DNA of 64,000 nucleotides. Source: Aralia elata (Eukaryota > Streptophyta > Magnoliopsida > Apiales > Araliaceae). Positions 45,117 to 56,606 of this stretch are shown here, piece after piece. Each line of letters starts with the position of its first letter. The first letter of the stretch is position 1. The position numbers and the translations under genes are program-made. Below the pieces are notes generated by a model. That model was not told where the DNA came from. It searched no databases and worked only from the letters and a program-made list of their open reading frames with translations. The DNA is taken from assembly GCA_034770075.1 (NCBI GenBank), contig CM068386.1, positions 81,321,007 through 81,385,006 on the forward strand, read 5' to 3'.

Positions 45117-45374
45117 TTCCCTTCGTCCCAAATTAATTGCATTTCTAGGATTTTTTAAAGTCAAATTGACTATTTTTAAAACTAATCTTTTTACTATTTT
45201 TGCTAACATATAGGTGAAGATATTATAATCAAAAGAAAGTATATACAATTTATTACTAATTTCAATTTTTATAATTTTAGAAATATATTTATATATGCTT
45301 AATTATTAATTTTAAAAATAGTTAATTTGACTTAAAAAAGTTCTAGAAAAGCAATTAATTTGGGACGGAGGGAG
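45117..45374. mobile_element. Stowaway MITE inside the hexose-carrier pseudogene, TSD TA
   Basis: Left TIR TTCCCTTCGTCCCAAATTAA and right TIR (minus strand) CTCCCTCCGTCCCAAATTAA agree over about 30 bp with few mismatches. TA flanks at 45115-45116 and 45375-45376. 258 bp. It interrupts the exon ending GIPAVLLTIGA. Confidence 0.9.
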
Positions 45375-45830
45375 TAGCACCTATGGTCAAGAGGACTGCA
45401 GGAATTCCGGCCAGCCCTAGTGAGAGCCTCCAACCCTATCCCGGTATTCTGTAGATTTAAGGAATAAAAACCATAGTCAGTAACAAAATCTTAAAGGGTA
45501 CAAAATAGGATGTTGTGCAATGTTTTGCACAAGTGATAAAATAATCCCATCAAAGGCTTTTATCATGGTAAAGCTGATTTAATTATTAGTAACACAATTA
45601 AAATATTTTGATTTCTCTAAAATTGTATAGTTGACAGATTCCCTTTTGAATGGTGTAAAATTACTAGTTTAAGGATGGTCCTTGTAGAATTTGATCTCTT
45701 AAAGATTTTAGGACACAATTCCCAAACCCTAACATGCATTCAGACTTACTTCGCTGTGAAGCAGTTTACAATGTTGGCGAAAAGTATGCCAATGGTGACG
45801 TTAAGCTGAAACAATATGTTTAGTCCTCCA

Positions 45831-46370
45831 CAGTGGCGAAGCCAGGACTTTTGCCCAGTGGGGTCAAAATATTGTGATCCTATAAATAATTCGGCAGGGG
45901 TTCGAGGACTACGCTCCCGAGCCAATTTTTTTAGATAATTTTGTGTTTTTCGGCCGGTTGCATATGTAAATATATAAAACATGTATTTTGTTACAGTATT
46001 GTTAATATAACATTATATATATATATACACACCCCCCCCCTTTATTGACCCCTAATACTCCTTTCTAATCACAATTTTATTAATAAATATTTAAATTTCT
46101 TATGTTATGAAAATAATTTAAATTAGATTATTATTTATTTTAAAAATATTAGAGGAAGATGCATACATAAAGAAGTAGAACTAATATGAAATTGAGAAAG
46201 TTATAAAAATTTCAATTTGACCCCGTATATTAAAAAATTTATAAAATTTCAGTGGGGTCAATATGTTCATTACACTTAAATTTTTTCTAAATTTATCATA
46301 TATCATAAAATAATTTTTTTTTCAGTGGGGTCAATTGACCCCATAGCCTCCTATGTGGCTTTTGCCACTG
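45831..46370. mobile_element. hAT-type MITE in the hexose-carrier exon, TSD GTCCTCCA
   Basis: 540 bp with inverted ends CAGTGGCGAAGCCAGG and, on the other strand, CAGTGGCAAAAGCCACATAG. Perfect 8-bp repeats GTCCTCCA lie at 45823-45830 and 46371-46378. Removing it and one repeat rejoins the reading frame TRIRGG/LNILFQ of the transporter, which proves the insertion point. Confidence 0.95.
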
Positions 46371-46422
46371 GTCCTCCACGTATTCTTGTGGGTGCTATCT
46401 CAGATAAGAAGAGAGGAATTGC

Positions 46423-47108
46423 CTGAAAAATCATGCAAAATCTCACTATCAATTAACAAGTGATAAAAACCTTCAACTAAATTTAATTAATACTCCATTG
46501 CTCCAACTCATGTTACATAAATTTTGCTTCATAATCACAGCTCACCAATTGCTCAAAGGAAACAAGAATTACAAAATCCTATTTTTCCTTCCAAAAAGTA
46601 ACCCAAACATTTTTTAGAACCATAACTGGCTTGAGTTTATACAACTAGATATAGTTTGGGAGCTTTAGACAATATATTTTACAATCATGAAATATATGAA
46701 GGAGTTGTTGGGGGCCTAAGGATTGGTACTAAGTCCTTGCTTTCTTTTTTTACTAAATTAGATGAATTGACTTGCAACCAGCTTTTTTGCAGGGTTACCA
46801 TCTTTCATAAGAAATAAAACATCGACCACAAATGACAAACGGTTAAGGAAATAATGAGGTAGACATAAGATGTGCATTTAACTACTGTTTGTCTACCAGA
46901 TGTTAGTGACGAGATCCTAGGAGTCGAGTTTTCTCTAAGCATTCTTCCTCAGACTTATCCACATCAGATTTAGCCTACATGGTTACGTTTCAAGTCTAAT
47001 GCCGAATTTGTTCGTCAACATTTCTTATTACATGCATATCAGTCATCTTCTCCCACACAATCAGATAGTTGGATACATATGCTATTGAAGCCCAATAGCT
47101 CCTTCATC
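46423..47108. other. Intergenic; possible unrecognised coding remnant at its right end
   Basis: 46423-46900 shows nothing recognisable. From about 46972 the + strand is open (PTWLRFKSNAEFVRQHFLLH, then AYQSSSPTQSDSWIHML) up to the retroelement insertion at 47114. The same frame continues after 54377 as AKGIDKPKKLNSEFGTLVEL to a stop at 54450. I do not recognise a protein. Confidence 0.3.
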
Positions 47109-47113
47109 CATGC

Positions 47114-48315
47114 TGATGTGATAAAAATATGTAACTGCAAGTGCACAGTGTCAAATTGAATAACTGACAAGTACAGGTCGAACCCACAGAGACTAAATTA
47201 ATTTTAATGTATCCTTAATATCTATTTTAGGCGAATTAGAAATAAAAATTGAGAATCAATTAACTAAAATTTAACTAATTAATAATATAGAAGCAATCTA
47301 GGAATCCGAATCCATTAAATAATAAACATAACAAGTAATTCAATCTCTTCTATTTTTATAACTCAATTATAATTTTGATCTTCCTTCCCTTTAATTTAGT
47401 AATTTTATAATTAACGTGGGCAAACATAGACTATGAAAATTTAAGGATTAACTATAACCCATCAAAACTTCTGTGAGCAAGCATGAATTATGAAAAACTC
47501 ATATCTTAACAATAATCTATCAAAACCTCTTAATTAATTTAAAATCACATAAAAACTATAAAACGAAGGTATTTCAATAACGAAACATGAAGGTGAAATC
47601 AATTAAACATAAAAGCATAAATAATAGAAGAGATAAAAAATATTATCATGAATAATTATTTAATTTCATCTTCATCATAGATTAAAGAAATTAACTAGAC
47701 ATGAAAATAAATAAGCAAACTAAAATAAAGAAGAAGAAGAAAATTGAAATAAAAATAAAAAAACCTCTCTTTAATTAACGATCTTCCAACATGCGTACAA
47801 TGAAGAAATAATTTAATTTACTCCTACTCCTAACCTAAACTAATATATCCCTTCTCTCTAAAACAAGAGACTTATTTATAGGAAAAATAAATTTGTGCCA
47901 TAATTTACATTCATTGAACTTGGCCTCTTTTGTTCCCTTTTTTTTCCTCTTCTTTCCTTCTTGATTTCAATCTTTACATAGTAATCTCCCAAGAGTCCCT
48001 TTCCATGTAGGTTTCAATTTCCTAGTGACAATCAACTTCTCAAAGAGATTTTCTAGATAGACTTTCATTTCTCTTGCTGGATTTGACTGCACGCCAAGAT
48101 TGGTCCACCTCCTTCCTTCTCGTTATAGGATTCTTCTTGGATATTTCCTTACATGAATAAGAGCATTAAATATCGATTGATCACAAAGATTTTGACTTTA
48201 TTGCAATAAAATATTAAATCCTACAAAACAAAATAAAACATATTAATTTAATAAACTAATATAATTAAAAGGACAAAATTCGGGATAATAAAATGTATGA
48301 ATCATGAGTCTATCA
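47114..48315 (-). repeat. 3' LTR of the non-autonomous element
   Basis: About 1202 bp, closely similar throughout to 53178-54377. 'acaagagacttatttatagg' at about 47864 gives a minus-strand TATAAATA promoter motif. Confidence 0.9.
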
Positions 48316-49605
48316 AATACCCCCATACCTAGCTTTTGCTTGTCCTCGAATAAAATAAAAAGAAAATAAAATAAAACAAAAACTATACTACCCCATTTTC
48401 GTAGGAAACACGATTGCACTTAGCATGTGCAACAAGCTTTTAAAATCCAAGGTTATCCCAAATGGACGAGTTATATCTCGTGAGGGTTTGTAATGAATAT
48501 ACCCACAAAATTTAAAATTCAAAATAAAATCTTTTTGAGTTTAACCAATTATGAAATTGAAAGAAAACTTCTAAGTATACATGGGTATTATACATAAGCA
48601 AGATTAAATTCAAAATCACACTTTCACCTTATTAAAAATGCTCAATCTTCATTCTAGACACTATCCTTCATAAAATTAATTTCCTGTGATGCATGCATTG
48701 TGTATGTGATATAACTCTTAGTAGGGATTTTTACCATGAAAATCAAGAAATTTTTTTCTCTTTCTTTTTTCCTCCTTTTTTTCATTTCTTTCTTTTCTCA
48801 TTTTTTTTCCTTGACTTGTGCAATGTTTCGTTTTCTTAGGTTTTTTAGAGTTACCCATGTAGCGAGCGTTGGACCAATGACTCCCAAACTAGTTGGCTTT
48901 TAGGGCACTAGGTGTAGAAACACCCCTAACGGCTTACTAACTCGAGTAATAAAGGCCACAAAATTAGACTAGTCAAGCTGCTTTCCATCACACTTTTCAG
49001 CGTGAATATCGATGCTTCCTGAGGCTTGGATACCCAGTTATTTCGTTCAATGGACATTGAAGCAAGTTAATTTTTTAACTTTTTTTTCTTTCCCTTTTCA
49101 ACTCTTTTTTTCTTTCAATTTTTTTCCTTTTTTTCGAAATTGCTCGAATCATAGTTTATACCCCACAACTAAGAATTAGTGCGAACGTGAAGTGCAAAAA
49201 TGTTTATCAATCAATTTTATTCCAGATGATGTTTCAAACTAATATTTCGTATCTAATCAAAGGTTCAAGCGTTCTAAATCTTTTAATCTTACTCATGAGT
49301 TTTAACTCCACATATACTTATTAGAATTAATCCAACTCATAAAAAAGTTAAACAATTTTTTTTATTTTTTTTATTTTCTGTGTCATTTTTTTAAAATAAA
49401 AAAATCTTACTTTTTTTCCTAAAAAGAAAAAAATATCTAATAAAAAATCGTAATTTTTTTTTCTAAATTCCTAAAAAGAAATAAAAAAAAATCTAATACT
49501 ATAATACAAACTCCCCCATACCTAAATCATGCATTGTCCTCAATGGATGCCAATGAAAAATAGAGAACAAAGAAATGAAAGAATTGTACCTTGTATGTGG
49601 GGCAT

Positions 49606-49893
49606 TTATTCTGCCAGAAAATGTGGTGAGAAAGAAAACAAATGTATATACCTACGAATTTCATAAATCCAAAAACACATGTAATGATAAAAGAGTGATG
49701 CATATGGGCAAATGAGTGTGGTCTTTTCATGATTTTCCAGAGGCCTAGGAAATTGAAAATAGTCACAATTTTCATCAGGAATGTGCTTAAAGTTTACCTC
49801 GGGAAAATATTCACCAATATGCTCAAAATGTGGACAAATTGGTTCAAATGTATGTTCCAATTTGGGCGACTTATGTGAAATGGATCTCAACAT
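49606..49893 (-). other. 95-codon open frame in retroelement, unrecognised
   Basis: MLRSISHKSPKLEHTFEPIC and onward. Aromatic- and His-rich, downstream of the gag-like frame in the same orientation. No domain recognised. It may be a decayed part of the element's coding region. Confidence 0.25.
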
Positions 49894-49971
49894 CTCATTG
49901 ACCTTATCTAAATATTCAGATTCATTCCACTTTTGGTCAAGGTGATTTAAGTAAAAATCAATTGGATTATC

Positions 49972-50412
49972 TTAAATCATGAGTTTATTTTCAATTATTT
50001 CTTGGGTCATGGACAACTCTTGGATCATGTTTACTTTTATGGGTTGATCTACAAAATCACTCGGTTGTTTTCTAGGAATAAGTCTTTCAAGATATGGAAC
50101 TTTAGGCTTATAGACTTTTTCAACCGACTCATTAAATGTGACATGATCAGTTTTAGGCATAGACTCATAATTTTTAGACTCCTCAAATTGGCTTGACTTA
50201 AAGTGTGTAGAATTAAATCCAAAATTTTCATTTTCCTCATCATTTCCACAGTCATCATGATTTTCAAAATTAACCTTAGAGTCACTAGAAAATTCATCCA
50301 CCTCTTGTTCATTTATTATGGTGGTTAATCGACTCATTTGAATTTCTAGACGAGATATAACTTGATTCGTGTTTTGCATGAAATTAAAGTGAGTTTCCAT
50401 TAAAACTTCCAT
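49972..50412 (-). CDS. Gag-like fragment of the non-autonomous element
   Basis: 146 codons: MEVLMETHFNFMQNTNQVIS, RLEIQMSRLTTIINEQE, an acidic Asn/Glu-rich middle, KVYKPKVPYLERLIPRKQ. The 'NTNQVISRLEIQMSRL' helix followed by 'PYLERLxPRK' resembles the C-terminal gag region of Athila/Tat-type Gypsy elements (coiled-coil helix, then a 'P.P.R..' segment). No zinc knuckle or protease follows. The 5' 75 codons recur at 52062-51805 through the tandem duplication, where they run into LTR sequence. Confidence 0.5.
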   Translation of the reverse strand: MEVLMETHFNFMQNTNQVISRLEIQMSRLTTIINEQEVDEFSSDSKVNFENHDDCGNDEENENFGFNSTHFKSSQFEESKNYESMPKTDHVTFNESVEKVYKPKVPYLERLIPRKQPSDFVDQPIKVNMIQELSMTQEIIENKLMI

Positions 50413-53400
50413 AGTTTTCTCTAAGATACTGAGTTTTTCCTCTTCTTCTTTTGAAAATTCTCGTGGATATTGAGGCTCTGAATCTGGATATGGATATGAA
50501 CTTAGATAAGAATTTTCATAAGATGGAAAAAAAATAATTTACTTGGTGTGCATTAAAATTTCTATAGGGTTCTTGATTCCAAGAAAAATTATTATTCCAA
50601 CTATTATAGGAGTCCATCTTTCCACAAATCACAAAACAAATAGATAACTAACCACGAAAGTCGCACACAAAAAATAAAAATAAAATAAAGAAAATAAAAT
50701 CATAATTCTATGGTTAACCTAAATAAAATCTAGACAACTCCTAACTTTTCCAAGTTACACCTCAAGGTCCACAAAATTCAAAATTAATCACGCCACTAGC
50801 CAGGTAAGTGTAAGAACAGTTGGAGTCTCTCTGTGGGTACGTGGCTAATTGAATAACCACACGTTCTTTAGGCCTTTACCTTTTGAACCACTTGCCTAGA
50901 CATCAGTAGTTTGATTAATTAAAAATTCAGCCTCCTCTTGGAGTTTCTTATCCTAATTGAGCTCAAGAGTCCTTGGGCCAACGTTTACTTGATTTTATTA
51001 GGTCAATGTCATGCAAAATGCAAGTTGGGTTATTTGTGGGCCAAGGAAGGGTGATGAAATCCCCACCTTATCTTGTTATAGGTTTTGCCCTTAAATTAAA
51101 TTACAAATGAGAATGCACAAATAAAAAAAAGCTGTAAACAAATAAAGTGTCCTAAAACTATGTGAATAACGAAAGAAGGAGAAATTTGACGTACCTCGAT
51201 CCTCCAGCAATCACCACAGTTTATAATTGACAAAAAATAAATAAAATAAAAACCTAAATAGGATGTGCTCTACGTGGGTGAATGCATGAATGCGGAAATT
51301 AGTTTTCTAACTAACAATAAAAAGTAAAAAAAATAGTTGAGTTAAGATACAAAATACCAGGAAAAGCGCAATAATAATTTTGTCTTTCCGTACCTTTGTT
51401 TCGCTTCGATAATCCTAAAAAATAAAAGAAAATATATTAGAACTAAAAAAAATACTAATTCGAATAAATAAAAATTAAGAAATACAAAAAAATAATTAAA
51501 TCTAGTCCTCGGTAACGACACCAAAAACTTGATGTTATAAAAATATATAACTGCAAGTGCACAGTGTCAAATTGAAGAACTGACAAGTACAGGTCGAACT
51601 CATAAAGACTAGATTAATTTTAATGTATCCTTAATATCTATTTTAGGTGAATTAGAAATAAAGATTGAGAATCAATTAACTAAAATTTAACTAATTAATA
51701 ATAAGGAAGCAATCTAGGAATCCAAATCCATTAAATAATAAACATAACAAGTAATTCAATCTTTTCTATTTTTATAACTTAATTATAATTTTGATCTCCG
51801 TTCCAGGCATAGACTCATAATTTTTAGACTCCTCAAATTGGCTTGACTTAAAATGTGTAGAATTAAATCCAAAATTTTCATTTTCCTCATCATTTCCACA
51901 GTCATCATGATTTTCAAAATTAACCTTAGAGTCACTAGAAAATTCATCCACCTCTTGTTCATTTATTATGGTGGTTAATCGACTCATTTGAATTTCTAGA
52001 CGAGATATAACTTGATTCGTGTTTTGCATGAAATTAAAGTGAGTTTCCATTAAAACTTCCATAGTTTTCTCTAAGATACTGAGTTTTTCCTCTTCTTCTT
52101 TTGAAAATTCTCGTGGATATTGAGGCTCTGAATCTGGATATGGATATGAACTTAGATAAGAATTTTCATAATATGAAAAAAAAATAATTTACTTGGTGTG
52201 CATTAAAATTTCCATAGGGTTCTTGATTCCAAGCAAAATTATTATTCCAACTATTATAGGAGTCCATCTTTCCACAAATCACAAAACAAATAGATAACTA
52301 ACCACGAAAGTCGCACACAAAAAATAAAAATAAAATAAAGAAAATAAAATCATAATTCTATGGTTAACCTAAATAAAATCTAGACAACTCCTAACTTTTC
52401 CAAGTTACACCTCAAGGTCCACAAAATTCAAAATTAATCACGCCACTAGCCAGGTAAGTGTAAGAACAGTGGGAGTCTCTCTGTGGGTACGTGACTAATT
52501 GAATAACCACACGTTCTTTAGGCCTTTACCTTTTGAACCACTTGCCTAGACATCAGTAGTTTGATTAATTAAAAATTCAGCCTCCTCTTGGAGTTTCTTA
52601 TCCTAATTGAGCTCAAGAGTCCTTGGGCCAACGTTTACTTGATTTTATTAGGTCAATGTCATGCAAAATGCAAGTTGAGTTATTTGTGGGCCAAGGAAGG
52701 GTGATGAAATCCCCACCTTATCTTGTTATAGGTTTTGCCCTTAAATTAAATTACAAATGAGAATGCACAAATAAAAAAAAGCTGTAAACAAATAAAGTGT
52801 CCTAAAACTATGTGAATAACGAAAGAAGGAGAAATTTGACGTACCTCGATCCTCCAGCAATCACCACAGTTTATAATTGACAAAAAATAAATAAAATAAA
52901 AACCTAAACATGATGTGCTCTACGTGGGTGAATGCATGAATGCGGAATTTAGTTTTCTAACTAACAATAAAAAGTAAAAAAAATAGTTGAGTTAAGATAC
53001 AAAATACCAGGAAAAGCGCAATAATAATTTTGTCTTTCCGTACCTTTGTTCCGCTTCGATAATCCTAAAAAATAAAAAAAAATATTAGAACTAAAAAAAA
53101 TACTAATTCGAATAAATAAAAATTAAGAAATACAAAAAAATAATTAAATCTAGTCCTCGGCAACGACACCAAAAACTTGATGTTATAAAAATATATAACT
53201 GCAAGTGCACAGTGTCAAATTGAAGAACTGACAAGTACAGGTCGAACTCATAAAGACTAGATTAATTTTAATGTATCCTTAATATCTATTTTAGGCGAAT
53301 TAGAAATAAAGATTGAGAATCAATTAACTAAAATTTAACTAATTAATAATAAGGAAGCAATCTAGGAATCCAAATCCATTAAATAATAAACATAACAAGT

Positions 53401-53452
53401 AATTCAATCTTTTCTATTTTTATAACTTAATTATAATTTTGATCTCCGTTCC
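50155..53452. repeat. 1650-bp tandem duplication inside the retroelement
   Basis: 50155-51804 and 51805-53452 are near-identical direct copies (a handful of single-base differences by eye). Each contains part of the gag-like frame, the leader, the primer-binding site and the last 271-275 bp of the 5' LTR. The junction at 51804/51805 joins LTR sequence ('gatctccgttcc') directly to gag sequence ('aggcatagactc'). Confidence 0.9.
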
Positions 53453-54377
53453 CTTTAATTTAGTAATTTTATAATTAACGTGGGCAAGCATAGACTATGA
53501 AAATTTAAGAATTAACTATAACCCATCAAAACTTCTTTGAGCAAGCATGGATTATGAAAAACTCATATCTTAACAATAATCTATCAAAACCTCTTAATTA
53601 ATTTAAAATCACATAAAAACTATAAAACGAAGGTATTTCAATAACGAAACATAAAGGCGAAATCAATTAAACATAAAAGCATAAATAATAGAAGAGAAAT
53701 TTTTTTATCATGAATAATTATTTAATTTCATCTTCATCATAGATTAAAGAAATTAACTAGACATGAAAATAAATAAGCAAACTAAAATAAAGAAGAAGAA
53801 GAAAATTAAAAATAAAATAAAAAAAACTCTCTTTAATTAACGATCTTCCAACAAGCGTACAATGAAGAAATAATTTAATTTACTCCTACTCCTAACCTAA
53901 CTAATATATCCCTTCTCTCTAAAACAAGAGACCTATTTATAGGAAAAATAAATTTGTGCTCTAATTTACATTCATTGAACTTGGCCTCTTTTGTTCCCTT
54001 TTTTTTCCTCTTCTTTCCTTCTTGATTTCAATCTCTATATAATAATCTCCCAAGAGTCCCTTTCCATGTAGGTTTCAACTTCCCGGTGGCAATCAACTTC
54101 TCAAAGAGATCTTCTAGATAGACTTTCATTTCTCTTGCTGGATTTGACTTGCACACCAAGATTGGTCCACCTCCTTATTTCTCGTTATAGGATTCTTTTT
54201 GGATATTTCCTTACATGAACAAGGTCATTAAATATCGCTTGATCACAAAGATTTTGACTTTATTGCAATAAAATATTAAATCCTACAAAACAAAATAAAA
54301 TATATTAATTTAATTAACTAATATAATTAAAAGGACAAAATTAGGGATAATAAAATGTATAAATTATGAGTCTATCA
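53178..54377 (-). repeat. 5' LTR of the non-autonomous element
   Basis: 1200 bp. On the minus strand it is followed by the tRNA-Asp-like primer-binding site at 53177-53150. Confidence 0.9.
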
Positions 54378-54382
54378 CATGC

Positions 54383-54751
54383 CAAAGGAATAGACAAACC
54401 CAAAAAATTAAATAGTGAATTTGGCACATTAGTTGAGTTGAGAGAATGAATGCAAATATCAATGATGAATTCAGTTTAGTCATATTGACTGTGACATCTA
54501 TTAACATAAATCACTAAGTAGAAATTACGTATCATATGATATAGATCGATCTTCATGCAATACATAAGTTTAATGTTTAGGAACATTATAACGAATTTCT
54601 AGGGAAAAGAAGAGAGAGAGAAAAACACCCATACTTCATACTACAACATTTGACTCTACACAAGGGAGTAAAAAAATTGAAAATTATGATACAAATACTT
54701 GAGGGTATGCATTTAACTGGTATAAAAACTACATTCAAATTCATGGCCTAA
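54383..54751. other. Short non-coding gap
   Basis: Apart from the end of the possible coding remnant (to 54450), I see no feature. Confidence 0.4.
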
Positions 54752-54761
54752 GACAAAATAA

Positions 54762-56146
54762 GACTAATTAGCAAATCTGACCCTCCTATTTGTTATATTT
54801 TTGCTAAAATGTTCCTTATACTTTTTTTTGGCACAACTATTTCTCAAATATATATTAGTTGTGCACAAGTGTTCCTTTTCTATTTTTGGTCAATTTCCGT
54901 TAGTCAAACCGTTAGTCAAATGTTTCCCCAAACTTTTATCATTTTCATTTATATATCCACTAAATATAAATATGTATATTATCATTTTCATTTAACTTGA
55001 TCTAATTAATTAAATTATGAACTTGTGCGAAAAATAACATAAATGTTAAAAAAATAACAAATATTTATTTTATCAAAAAAATAAATTCATACACTCTTTG
55101 TTACTTAAATTTCTCAAATATTAAAATTCCTGTAATATACATTCAAACATAATTTTTTCTAATTTAAAAATTTAATACCCATAAAAAGTGCAAATTAACA
55201 CAAAAATATTATATTATATTTTTTTTCTAAATATTAAAATTTACGTAAAACAAACTTAGAAAAAACTTGTTATAGAACGAATCTTATAATTCATATAATA
55301 TAAAAAATATTAAAAATTATATAATATAAAAAAGTGTTGAAAATTATGTTAGTCGAGAAATATATATATATATATATATATATGAACTCCAATTTTTGTT
55401 AAAACAATTTTGCGTTATTTGAGATGGTCAGAGGCTGTGTTTTTATAAAAAATTTGCTATCCAAAAATAGGTTTTCCTGTTTAAATTTTTATTGCTATAA
55501 TTGATCCTTGTGCTTGAATGGATGACACTGGGGATGATGAAAAACATAATTTTTAATACTTTTTTATATTATATAATTTTTAATACTTTTTATATTATAT
55601 GAATTATAAGATTCGTTTCGTAACAAGTTTTTTCTAAGTTTGTTTTGCGTAAATTTTAATATTTAGAAAAAATATAATATAATATTTTTGTGTTAATTTA
55701 CACTTTTTATGGGTATTAAACTTTTAAATTAGAAAAAAATATGTTTGAATGTATATTGCAAAAATTTTAATATTTGAGAAATTTAATTAACAAAAAGTGT
55801 ATGAATTTATTTTCTTAATAAAATAAATATTTGTTATTTTTTAACATTTATGTTATTTTTTTAACATTTGTGTTATTTATTGCACAAGTTCATAATTTAA
55901 TTAATTAGATAAAGTTAAATGAAAATTATAATATACATATTTATATTTAAGGGATATATAAATAAAAATGATAAAAGTTTGGGGAAACATTTGACTAACG
56001 GTTTGACTAACGAAAATTGACCAAAAATAGAGAAGGAACACATTTGCACAACTAATGCATATTTGAGGAACAACTGTGCCAAAAAAAGTTAAAGAACACT
56101 TTAGCAAAAACATAATAAATAGGAGGGTCAGATTTGCTAATTAGTC
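54762..56146. mobile_element. Mutator-like foldback element with about 0.6-kb inverted arms
   Basis: The left arm 54762-about 55350 and right arm about 55543-56146 are inverted copies starting GACTAATTAGCAAATCTGAC. The spacer of about 190 bp holds a (TA)n run (55361-55383). Flanking 10-bp repeats GACAAAATAA (54752-54761) and GACAGAATAA (56147-56156) differ at one base. Long TIRs with 9-10-bp target duplications fit a Mutator-like MITE. There is no transposase. Short frames in the two arms are mirror images of each other, not genes. Confidence 0.8.
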
Positions 56147-56156
56147 GACAGAATAA

Positions 56157-56606
56157 TAAAAGGCCTAAGGAACATTAATCAAAGTATTTACTTGCAACGA
56201 AACTCATAATGACTTAGTTGTCGATCAACAAGTTGTCGATCTGTGGTCAATTTTGCCCCAATTCCTCGAACTTGGTGTAAGTTACTGGACTCTCATGAGC
56301 TAATTAGATCAAGTATTTTAGCAGAAAAGAAGAAGAATTGATTCAAAAATGGAAAAAATGCACAGAAAGAGAAGGAATAGGAAGAGTAAAAAAATTGAGA
56401 GAGAAATTTAGATTTCATTTCACAAATCACATCCTCTTCAACAACAAGCCACGCACTCCTCTTCTAACAAACTAACAGCTAATAAAAAAAAATAAAAAGA
56501 CAACTTTACCCAGACTAATTCAAAGTAATGACAATAATGTCCTTGAGCTTAACTAATCAGTTATTCTCTTAATAACTACTAATTATTAATAGCTCCAATC
56601 ATTACA
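56157..56606 (-). repeat. Probable 3' LTR of the chromovirus-type Gypsy element
   Basis: On the minus strand the polyprotein end is followed by a purine-rich 'tttatggggcctgga' and then TGTAATGATTGG at 56606, a plausible LTR start. The left boundary is uncertain. No gene is seen in it. Confidence 0.45.

Larger units (their letters stand above)
43966..46422 (-). pseudogene. Hexose/H+ symporter (STP-type sugar transport protein), broken
   Basis: STP proteins are 12-helix plasma-membrane monosaccharide/proton symporters of about 520 residues. Pieces on the minus strand: 46422-46371 AIPLFLSEIAPTRIRGG; then a hAT insertion; 45830-45750 LNILFQLNVTIGILFANIVN, ending at GTAAGTC; 45448-45377, from an acceptor, IPG then in-frame TAG (45438-45436), GWRLSLGLAGIPAVLLTIG, cut by a Stowaway MITE; 44645-44135 INAIMFYAPVLFDTLGFGDN, ASLYSAV, a frameshifted stretch, VIAIVLGIKVTDHTNN, PLGWLIPSETFPLETRSAGQ, FLSMLCHFKFGIFFFF; then a further frameshift in a poly-T run, FVVFLVPETKNVLIEEMTER, VWKQHWFWKRFMEEDD and a stop at about 43966. 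The first exon and the loop between GIPAVLL and FQQ are missing. The gene is dead several times over. Confidence 0.9.
47114..54377 (-). mobile_element. Non-autonomous LTR retrotransposon (Athila/Tat-like PBS), TSD CATGC
   Basis: LTRs at 47114-48315 and 53178-54377 (about 1.2 kb each) start TGATGT and end GTCTATCA on the + strand. Perfect 5-bp repeats CATGC flank the element (47109-47113, 54378-54382). On the minus strand the 5' LTR is followed by TTTTTGGTGTCGTTGCCGAG, close to the tRNA-Asp-type primer-binding site of Athila/Tat Gypsy elements. A polypurine tract (GGTATGGGGGTATT) precedes the 3' LTR. The middle holds only a gag-like fragment and no protease, RT or integrase, so it must be mobilised in trans. 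Between the LTRs lies a 1650-bp tandem duplication. Confidence 0.9.

Noticed and set aside
49527..49775. 82-codon minus-strand frame inside the retroelement
   Set aside because: Overlaps the 95-codon frame at 49606-49893 in another frame; no domain.
54801..55000. Two small hydrophobic frames and their mirror at 55901-56113
   Set aside because: They fall in the inverted arms of the foldback element and mirror each other; no coding signal.
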